Shown here: one piece after another, positions 50,403-56,735 of the stretch
How positions within the stretch are numbered: position 1 is the stretch's first letter
Layout of the letters: every line of letters begins with the position of its first letter
NCBI RefSeq assembly: GCF_000024065.1
Contig: NC_013174.1
Location: forward strand, 682,001 to 746,000
Reading direction: 5' to 3'
Origin: Jonesia denitrificans DSM 20603
GTDB taxonomy: Bacteria; Actinomycetota; Actinomycetes; Actinomycetales; Cellulomonadaceae
Length of the DNA: 64,000 nt
Made by a program: the position numbers and the translations under genes
Notes under the pieces: model-generated
What the model was told of the DNA's origin: nothing
Databases searched by the model: none
What the model saw: the letters and a program-made list of their open reading frames with translations, nothing else

Positions 50403-50408
50403 ACTATA
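50403..50408 (-). promoter_or_regulatory. -10 element (leaderless) of FAD oxidoreductase
   Basis: TATAGT on the minus strand, 6 bases before ATG 50396. Confidence 0.65.
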
Positions 50409-50475
50409 GGCAGGGCTGAGGCGGGGATGGTTGCGCTCGTGACGAAAACCACGACAACGACCTGATGGGGCGTGC

Positions 50476-50481
50476 CATAAT
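50476..50481 (+). promoter_or_regulatory. Extended -10 of the riboflavin operon
   Basis: CATAAT preceded by TGC (extended -10); it would start the transcript at about 50488, right at the FMN aptamer. Confidence 0.55.
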
Positions 50482-50488
50482 GAGGCAT

Positions 50489-50620
50489 ACGCAATTCCGG
50501 GGTCGGTGAAAGTCCGAGCCGGCGGTGATAGCCCGCGACCCGAACGAAGGCGATGCCTTTGTTCGGTTGAACCAGTGAAATTCTGGTGCCGACAGTAAAA
50601 GTCTGGATGGGAGGAAAGGC
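50489..50620 (+). ncRNA. FMN riboswitch (RFN element)
   Basis: Contains the invariant RFN segments GGGGTCGGTGAAAGTCCGAG, CCGGCGGTGATAGCCCGCGA, GAACCAGTGAAATTCTGGTG, CCGACAGTAAAAGTCTGGAT and GGGAGGAAAGG. P1 can form between ACGC..TTCC (from ~50489) and GGAA.GGCGT. It precedes ribD by about 130 bases. Confidence 0.96.
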
Positions 50621-50712
50621 GTGGCTTCACGTGGTGATGCCGGACAGTATCTGCTGTGTGGTGTGCCGTGCCGTGCTGCACCCTGATGGGGTGCACGGTG
50701 TTGTGAGCTGAT

Positions 50713-50742
50713 CCCTCCCATCTCTGGCTGATGGTGGGAAGG
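50713..50742 (+). promoter_or_regulatory. Expression platform of FMN riboswitch: anti-SD/SD hairpin
   Basis: CCCTCCCATC (50713-50722) can pair either with GATGGGAGG in the aptamer (50606-50614) or with GATGGTGGGAAGG (50730-50742), which contains the ribD ribosome site. This mutually exclusive pairing predicts translational control. A separate hairpin lies at 50671-50698. Confidence 0.5.
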
Positions 50743-50748
50743 TGAGAG

Positions 50749-51834
50749 GTGGATCAGGCAACACGGTGGATGAACGTGGCCCTTGAGCAGGCCGCACGCG
50801 GTGTGCGGGGGGCGAACCCTCTGGTTGGGGCTGTCATTGTTGATGAACACTCAGGTGACGTCGCTGTAGGGCACCACCGCGGCCGCGGGACAGCTCACGC
50901 TGAAGTTGATGCTCTTCGTTGTGCTCGTGATCGTGGTCTCCGTCTTGATGCTGCGACCATGTATGTCACGCTGGAACCGTGTAATCACTATGGTGTGACT
51001 CCTCCATGTACGGATGCCATTCTTGACGCGGGAATCCCCAGGGTTGTCATTGCTGGTGAAGACCCCCACGATGTGGCTGCTGGTGGTGCACACACCCTTC
51101 GCGCTGCCGGGGTTGTGGTGGATATTGTCCCACTGGACGCAGCGGTGTCATTGAATGAGCGGTGGCTGACCGCGCAGCGTGAGCGCCGCCCCTTTATTCG
51201 GGCGAAGATCGCGCAAAGTTTAGATGGTTTCAGTGCCGCGCTGGATGGCACATCACAGTGGATCACTGGGCCGCAAGCACGAGAGTACGCACATAAGCAG
51301 CGGCACCTTGTTGATGCCATTGTGGTGGGGACAGGAACTGTTCTGGCCGACCAACCGACGTTGACTGCGCGCTATGACCCCGGTGGTGCCCAACCTTTAC
51401 GAGTGCACATGGGGCATACCACCACGCCACCTGATGCGCCGATACGAGGCGCTGATGGCCGGTTTGTCCACCTGCCGACACATGACCCGAACCTGGCAGC
51501 GCATCAGTTATATGAGCGTGGTGCACGTGACATTCTCATCGAAGGAGGCCCCCGGCTGATCGGAGCGTTCCTCGAAGCAGGACTCGTTGACCTTCTCGAG
51601 GTTTATACCGCGCCCATGTTGCTGGGGGGAGGAACAACGAGTACGGCATTGTCTTCGGTGGCGTCGCTGGGTGACGCCCTGCGTTTTCTCCCTGACCCCA
51701 TTGCGCAGCCGATGCGCCTCGGCGTGGATCTTCTCACTCACTACATTCCCCGCCACGATTCCGATGGACAGACCAACTCGGTTGACGCGGTGAACACACA
51801 GGCTGTGCCAGGAAAGGACAATACACATGTTTAG
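50749..51834 (+). CDS. ribD: Riboflavin biosynthesis deaminase/reductase
   Basis: 361 aa, two-domain enzyme. Deaminase domain with zinc ligands HAEVDAL and PCNHYGVTPPC; reductase domain from ~150 (RPFIRAKIAQSLDGFSA, DAIVVGTGTVLADQPTLTAR, ILIEGGPRLIGAFLEAGLVD). Length is normal. GTG 50749 with AAGG 6 bases upstream. First gene of ribD-ribE-ribBA-ribH-DUF3017; its end overlaps ribE by 8 bases. Confidence 0.95.
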   Translation: MDQATRWMNVALEQAARGVRGANPLVGAVIVDEHSGDVAVGHHRGRGTAHAEVDALRCARDRGLRLDAATMYVTLEPCNHYGVTPPCTDAILDAGIPRVVIAGEDPHDVAAGGAHTLRAAGVVVDIVPLDAAVSLNERWLTAQRERRPFIRAKIAQSLDGFSAALDGTSQWITGPQAREYAHKQRHLVDAIVVGTGTVLADQPTLTARYDPGGAQPLRVHMGHTTTPPDAPIRGADGRFVHLPTHDPNLAAHQLYERGARDILIEGGPRLIGAFLEAGLVDLLEVYTAPMLLGGGTTSTALSSVASLGDALRFLPDPIAQPMRLGVDLLTHYIPRHDSDGQTNSVDAVNTQAVPGKDNTHV

Positions 51835-52459
51835 CGGCATCATTTCGGAAATGGGCGTCGTGTCCTCGGTGACGACTCGAGGAGATGGGGCAATCGTTGA
51901 GGTGCGCGCCCACGACATCCTCGAAGGTCTTCCACCCGGTGGTTCGCTGGCGGTCGATGGTGTCTGCTTAACTGCGCTCCCTGATGAGGCAGGTCGCGGT
52001 GTTTTCACCGCGGATCTGATGGGGGAAACACTGGCTCGAACAACCCTTGGGTCGCGGGGGGTGGGTTCCCGCGTCAACCTGGAACGGTGCGTAACGCCCA
52101 CCACGCACCTTGACGGTCACGTTGTGCAAGGTCATGTTGACTCGGTTGGCACAGTGACCGCGCGCACTGACCATGGCGCATGGACAACCCTACGCTGCAC
52201 GTTTGACCCAGTGTTTGCGCCACTTGTCGCCGAGAAGGGGTCTATCGCACTTAACGGGGTGTCCCTGACGATCACTGGGGTCAGCGAGCCCCATGAGACA
52301 AGCGCGTGGTGCGAGGTTGGTCTCATCCCCACCACAATGGCACACACCAACTTAGGCGATGTGCACATCGGTGATCACCTCAACCTAGAGTTTGATGTGC
52401 TTGCCAAGTACACCCAACGCATGCTTGCGTTTTCTGCTGCAACTGGAGTTGACCAGTGA
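51827..52459 (+). CDS. ribE: Riboflavin synthase alpha chain
   Basis: 210 aa, dismutates two lumazines to riboflavin. N-terminus MFSGIISEMGVV and the duplicated barrel (GGSLAVDGVCLTAL, KGSIALNGVSLTIT) with HVVQGHVDSVGTV are diagnostic. AAGGA lies upstream of ATG 51827. GTGA overlap with ribBA. Confidence 0.96.
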   Translation: MFSGIISEMGVVSSVTTRGDGAIVEVRAHDILEGLPPGGSLAVDGVCLTALPDEAGRGVFTADLMGETLARTTLGSRGVGSRVNLERCVTPTTHLDGHVVQGHVDSVGTVTARTDHGAWTTLRCTFDPVFAPLVAEKGSIALNGVSLTITGVSEPHETSAWCEVGLIPTTMAHTNLGDVHIGDHLNLEFDVLAKYTQRMLAFSAATGVDQ

Positions 52460-53691
52460 ACCTCGACCTCCACCCCATTGACCACGCGCTGACTCACCTC
52501 ACCACTGGTGGAATGGTCATCGTGGTGGATGACGCTGACCGTGAAAACGAAGCGGACCTCATCATGGCGGCGCAAGACGCAACACCTGAGATGATGGCGT
52601 TCTTCATCCGCCACACCTCAGGGATGCTGTGCGCTCCCATGACAGCACACCGTGCTGACCACTTGGGGTTGCCACCCATGGTGGCAACAAACGAGGACCC
52701 GAAACATACTGCCTACACGATCACCTGTGACGCGGTCCACGGCACCACAACGGGGATCAGCGCTGCAGACCGTGCAACCACACTGCGGGTACTCGCAGAC
52801 CGCGATTCCGAACCCAGCGACCTCACCCGACCAGGACACGTTCTTCCACTGATCGCCGTGGCAGATGGGGTTCTTGCCCGCAGGGGACACACAGAAGCGG
52901 CAGTTGACTTGTGTGAACTTGCAGGTAAAGAACCGGTTGGTGTGATCGCGGAACTCGTGGCCGACAACGGCGACATGCTCCGCGGCGATGCGCTCATGGA
53001 TTTTGCTCACACATACTCGCTCCCCATCATCTCCATCGCTGACCTAGTGGCGTGGCGCACCAACGTCCAAGTCTTGCATGATATGCAGCCTGTACCCGAA
53101 CAAACTCCCATGATCACCATGCCCACCCCGCATGGTTCAACCACCGTGCAAGCGTGGCGATTCACCACCCCGCGGGGTGACGTTGTTGAACACTTGACTC
53201 TCTCAACGTGGGCACCTGACATGGGCGTCATCCCTGACGTGCGTGTCCACTCCGAATGCCTCACCGGGGACGTGTTTGCCTCCCAACGCTGTGACTGTGG
53301 GGAACAGCTTGACCGCGCCCTGATGCATATTGCTACCCACCCTGGGATCGTTGTGTACCTTCGAGGTCACGAAGGCCGCGGAATTGGGCTGTTCGACAAA
53401 ATCCGTGCCTACCACCTCCAAGACGAAGGGTATGACACCGTTGACGCGAACACCGCGCTCGGGTTTGCCCCAGATCAACGCACCTGGGAACACGCGGCGG
53501 CGATCCTCACCGCACTGGGGGCCAGCACCGTGAATCTCCTGACCAACAATCCTGCAAAGCAGCATGGGCTTGAAGCGCACGGAGTGACCGTGCAGGGCAC
53601 GACGCGCATCGAATTACCCACCACGATCTACAACGCCGACTACATGCGGACAAAAAAGACCCGTATGGACCACCAACTCAACAACGTTTAG
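52456..53691 (+). CDS. ribBA: Bifunctional DHBP synthase / GTP cyclohydrolase II
   Basis: 411 aa. DHBP synthase half: VIVVDDADRENEADLIMAAQ, RHTSGMLCAP, RPGHVLPLIA, GHTEAAVDL. Cyclohydrolase II half from ~205: zinc cysteines in HSECLTGDVFASQRCDCGEQ, catalytic LRGHEGRGIGLFDKI, and NPAKQHGLEAHGV. Both catalytic sets look intact. GTG 52456 overlaps the ribE stop. Confidence 0.96.
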   Translation: MNLDLHPIDHALTHLTTGGMVIVVDDADRENEADLIMAAQDATPEMMAFFIRHTSGMLCAPMTAHRADHLGLPPMVATNEDPKHTAYTITCDAVHGTTTGISAADRATTLRVLADRDSEPSDLTRPGHVLPLIAVADGVLARRGHTEAAVDLCELAGKEPVGVIAELVADNGDMLRGDALMDFAHTYSLPIISIADLVAWRTNVQVLHDMQPVPEQTPMITMPTPHGSTTVQAWRFTTPRGDVVEHLTLSTWAPDMGVIPDVRVHSECLTGDVFASQRCDCGEQLDRALMHIATHPGIVVYLRGHEGRGIGLFDKIRAYHLQDEGYDTVDANTALGFAPDQRTWEHAAAILTALGASTVNLLTNNPAKQHGLEAHGVTVQGTTRIELPTTIYNADYMRTKKTRMDHQLNNV

Positions 53692-53700
53692 GAGCCTCAC

Positions 53701-54174
53701 ATGGCCGGACACGGTGCCCCCGATACCCGTATCACCCCCATCGAACAACCCACAAAAATTGCGATCATCGCTGCTCAATGGCATGACCAACTGATGACGC
53801 AGTTGGTGGAGAGTGCCAAGCGCTGCGCTGCGGATGCGACCGTGGACGCTGACGTTGTTCGCGTCCCGGGTAGTTTTGAGCTACCGGTTGTCGCAGCAGC
53901 GCTTGCGGACACCTATGATGCACTTGTCGTCCTTGGTGTGGTGATCCGTGGGGGAACACCACACTTTGACTATGTATGTCAGGGTGTGACACAGGGAATC
54001 ACCCAGGTGTCGGTGACTACAGCAACGCCGATCGGTTTTGGTGTTCTCACCTGTGACACTGAAGAACAAGCATTCGATCGTGCCGGTGGCCCAGGAGCAA
54101 AAGAAGACAAAGGGTATGAAGCTACTGCCGCTGCTCTTCAGACGCTTCAGGCGTTGCGTACAGTTAAGGCATGA
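53701..54174 (+). CDS. ribH: 6,7-dimethyl-8-ribityllumazine synthase
   Basis: 157 aa. Condenses DHBP with the RibD product. IIAAQWHDQL, VPGSFELPVVAAAL, and VIRGGTPHFDYVCQG with the catalytic His. AGGAG 6 bases before ATG 53701. Its stop overlaps the DUF3017 start (ATGA). Confidence 0.96.
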   Translation: MAGHGAPDTRITPIEQPTKIAIIAAQWHDQLMTQLVESAKRCAADATVDADVVRVPGSFELPVVAAALADTYDALVVLGVVIRGGTPHFDYVCQGVTQGITQVSVTTATPIGFGVLTCDTEEQAFDRAGGPGAKEDKGYEATAAALQTLQALRTVKA

Positions 54175-54473
54175 GTTCCTCACCACCTGTTGACACTGCC
54201 AAAGAACTGTCTGATCTGCGCACAACAACGATGTGGGTTGTGCTGGGAGCTGTTGCGGTGTGCACGCTGATCATTGCGTTTGTTAGTGCGCGTCTTGGTG
54301 TGTATGCGCTGGCGGGGTTGATGGCAATTGTTGGTACGGTGCGCCTCAGCGTTCCGGGGGCCCCCTTTGGCATTTCAGCGCGTTCTCGACTACTCGATGT
54401 CGTGTGGTGTTGGGGGATTGCTGTGTGTTTGGCTTTCCTTGCGACGTCGTCGTCAGCGATGCAAACACTGTAA
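54171..54473 (+). CDS. DUF3017 membrane protein
   Basis: 100 aa with three hydrophobic segments (~21-41, ~45-60, ~78-95) and RLSVPGAPFGISARSRLLDV, the conserved DUF3017 stretch. Role unknown. Start overlaps the ribH stop by 4 bases, so it is translated with the riboflavin genes. Confidence 0.75.
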   Translation: MSSSPPVDTAKELSDLRTTTMWVVLGAVAVCTLIIAFVSARLGVYALAGLMAIVGTVRLSVPGAPFGISARSRLLDVVWCWGIAVCLAFLATSSSAMQTL

Positions 54474-54515
54474 GTGTTCATGAGCTGGAGGACGCTGCAT
54501 TCGGTGCGCCTCGAA

Positions 54516-54537
54516 GATATCTTGATGTCAAGAAATC
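54516..54537. promoter_or_regulatory. Palindromic operator upstream of icd
   Basis: 10-2-10 palindrome with one mismatch: left arm GATATCTTGA, centre TG, right arm TCAAGAAATC. Same spacing and centre as the sucC site (32329-32350). It ends 3 bases before a possible -10 TAAGGT (54541-54546), so it covers the -35 region. Confidence 0.65.
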
Positions 54538-54588
54538 GGCTAAGGTGGACTATGGCAATACCCCCGGACCTCAAGGAGAGTTGCTCGC

Positions 54589-55809
54589 ATGGGCAAGATC
54601 AAGGTTGTAAACCCGGTCGTCGAGCTTGACGGCGATGAGATGACCCGCATCATCTGGCAGTTCATCAAGGACCGCCTCATCCACCCTTACCTCGATATCG
54701 ACCTCAAGTACTACGACCTGTCGATCCAAAACCGTGACGCCACCGACGATCAAGTCACCGTAGACGCTGCGAACGCCATCAAGCAGTACAACGTCGGTGT
54801 CAAATGCGCCACGATCACCCCGGACGAAGCCCGCGTGGAAGAATTTGGACTGAAGAAGATGTGGGTATCGCCCAACGGGACGATCCGCAACATTCTCGGT
54901 GGCGTGGTGTTCCGTGAACCCATCATCATTTCGAACATTCCCCGGTTGGTGCCTGGGTGGAACAAGCCCATCATCATCGGTCGTCACGCACACGGTGATC
55001 AGTACAAGTCCACCAACTTCAAGGTGCCTGGAGCTGGAAAAATCACCATGACCTTCGAACCGGCAGACGGCAGCGAGCCGCAGCAGTTTGACGTCGTCAC
55101 CATGCCAGAAGAGGGCGGGGTGGCCATGGGGATGTACAACTTCAACGAGTCCATCAAGGATTTCGCGCGTGCATCGTTTGCTTACGGCTTGCAGCGCAAC
55201 TACCCCGTGTACCTCTCGACGAAGAACACGATCCTCAAGGCCTATGACGGCCAGTTCAAGGACCTGTTCCAAGAAGTGTTCGATGCCGAGTACAAAGAAC
55301 AGTTCGATGCTGCTGGTCTCACCTATGAACACCGTCTTATTGACGACATGGTCGCGTCGGCCATGAAGTGGGAAGGTGGCTACGTCTGGGCCTGCAAGAA
55401 CTACGATGGTGACGTGCAGTCGGACACTGTTGCTCAAGGGTTCGGCTCACTTGGCCTGATGACGTCAGTGTTGATGACCCCAGACGGGAAGACCGTGGAG
55501 GCAGAAGCAGCCCACGGAACAGTGACCCGTCACTACCGTCAACACCAGCAAGGCAAACCCACCTCCACAAACCCCATTGCATCCATTTTTGCGTGGACCC
55601 GTGGGCTGATGCACCGTGGAAAGTTGGACAACACACCTGAGGTCGTGGAATTTGCGCAGACTCTTGAAGATGTTGTCGTGACGACCGTTGAGTCCGGCAA
55701 AATGACCAAGGATCTGGCGTTGTTGATCTCCAAGGATCAGGAGTTCCTGACTACTGAGGAGTTCCTTGCGGCGATTGATGAGAACCTGTCAGCACGTCTC
55801 GCTGGCTAG
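54589..55809 (+). CDS. icd: NADP-dependent isocitrate dehydrogenase (homodimeric type)
   Basis: 406 aa. Oxidative decarboxylation of isocitrate to 2-oxoglutarate. [18 protein letters not shown], the substrate-binding [33 protein letters not shown], and [19 protein letters not shown] are the signature of the eukaryotic-like dimeric NADP class, not the E. coli class. AAGGAG lies 10 bases before ATG 54589. Preceded by the TCA operator and followed by a strong terminator. Confidence 0.97.
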   Translation: MGKIKVVNPVVELDGDEMTRIIWQFIKDRLIHPYLDIDLKYYDLSIQNRDATDDQVTVDAANAIKQYNVGVKCATITPDEARVEEFGLKKMWVSPNGTIRNILGGVVFREPIIISNIPRLVPGWNKPIIIGRHAHGDQYKSTNFKVPGAGKITMTFEPADGSEPQQFDVVTMPEEGGVAMGMYNFNESIKDFARASFAYGLQRNYPVYLSTKNTILKAYDGQFKDLFQEVFDAEYKEQFDAAGLTYEHRLIDDMVASAMKWEGGYVWACKNYDGDVQSDTVAQGFGSLGLMTSVLMTPDGKTVEAEAAHGTVTRHYRQHQQGKPTSTNPIASIFAWTRGLMHRGKLDNTPEVVEFAQTLEDVVVTTVESGKMTKDLALLISKDQEFLTTEEFLAAIDENLSARLAG

Positions 55810-55830
55810 GGTTCGCCCCCATTGATGTGT

Positions 55831-55870
55831 GCCTGAGGGCCACCTGCTGTTGAGCAGGTGGCCCTCAGGC
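55831..55870. terminator. Bidirectional terminator between icd and tetR
   Basis: Perfect 18-bp stem (left arm GCCTGAGGGCCACCTGCT) with a 4-base loop; the right arm includes the tetR stop codon. Confidence 0.9.
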
Positions 55871-56593
55871 ATGTGCGGTGGGGCGTGTGAGGGAACGCAA
55901 CATGGTGGGCAGGAGCCGTTCGAGAAGTGTTGTGGCATCAGTGATGTGCCGATGAGGTGTGCTGTGGGGGAGCAGTTCGTTGCGCGTTGAGCGGGACAGG
56001 ATCCCAATAATTCCCTCGACGAGGTCAACAGCAGGGACAACAGGTTCGAGGTCGAAGGACTCAAGGATGCTGTTGAGTAGGTCAACAAGTGCCGCTGAGA
56101 ACGCTTGAGAATGAGCGGACAGTTCGGCGCTGGAATCTGGAAACCGTATTTCCACAGTGGAGAATTCGTTCCACAGCAAGTATCGGTCCCGATCGCGAGG
56201 GAGTACTTGGAGCATGACGTCGACAGCGCCGTCGATGGCATTGTCTTTCGTGATCTCGAGGGTGGACAGGATCGATTCGATGGTGTCGAGAGTGTGTTGC
56301 CATTCGAGGCGAGCGACCTCAGCGACGAAGTGGTCCATGTCGGTGAAGTTGGAGTAGAACGCACCTCGAGTAAATCCAGCCTCTTTAGCGAGATCCCCCA
56401 CGGACACGCCGGCGACCCCCTTGTTGGCGATGAGGGTGCGCCCGGTTGCTAAGAGTGCTTGTTGGGTTAATGCGCGTCGTTCGGTGATATCGCTCGTGAT
56501 GAGTTTCTCCACCGCCGCACGCCGACCGGAGATGTGTGTGGAGACAGCATGGCCCAGGGAGCGTGCAGGTGGGGTTCGCGGTGTCTTCTCCAT
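55865..56593 (-). CDS. TetR-family repressor
   Basis: 242 aa. A ~40-residue N-terminal extension, then the TetR helix-turn-helix (~45-90: ATGRTLIANKGVAGVSVGDL, AGFTRGAFYSNFTDMDHF) and a helical ligand domain without recognisable substrate. ATG 56593 has TATCCT 6 bases upstream, a leaderless start, and that element overlaps one of three operators. Divergent from the YhgE/Pip gene, which it most likely represses together with itself. Confidence 0.9.
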   Translation of the reverse strand: MEKTPRTPPARSLGHAVSTHISGRRAAVEKLITSDITERRALTQQALLATGRTLIANKGVAGVSVGDLAKEAGFTRGAFYSNFTDMDHFVAEVARLEWQHTLDTIESILSTLEITKDNAIDGAVDVMLQVLPRDRDRYLLWNEFSTVEIRFPDSSAELSAHSQAFSAALVDLLNSILESFDLEPVVPAVDLVEGIIGILSRSTRNELLPHSTPHRHITDATTLLERLLPTMLRSLTRPTAHA

Positions 56594-56599
56594 CACATA

Positions 56600-56619
56600 A
56601 GGATACATGTCCGTATTGA
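56600..56619. promoter_or_regulatory. TetR operator copy 1 (weak) and tetR -10
   Basis: AGGATACA-N4-CGTATTGA, a degenerate version of the two sites downstream. It contains TATCCT (minus strand, 56605-56600), the -10 of tetR, so binding would shut off the tetR promoter. Confidence 0.5.
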
Positions 56620-56633
56620 ACGGTTGTCGACCC

Positions 56634-56653
56634 ACGATACAGGTGTGTATCGT
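56634..56653. promoter_or_regulatory. TetR operator copy 2
   Basis: ACGATACA, 4 bases, TGTATCGT: perfect 8-4-8 palindrome. Confidence 0.75.
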
Positions 56654-56664
56654 CGGGGTTGGAA

Positions 56665-56684
56665 ACGATACACACCTGTATCGA
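56665..56684. promoter_or_regulatory. TetR operator copy 3
   Basis: ACGATACA, 4 bases, TGTATCGA: 8-4-8 palindrome with one mismatch; the inverse complement of copy 2 in 19 of 20 bases. Centre-to-centre distance 31 bases (about three helical turns). Confidence 0.75.
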
Positions 56685-56735
56685 GCGCGGGAAGCCCCGC
56701 AGCCCCACAGGTGCCCCGCACACGAAAGACCAGAC

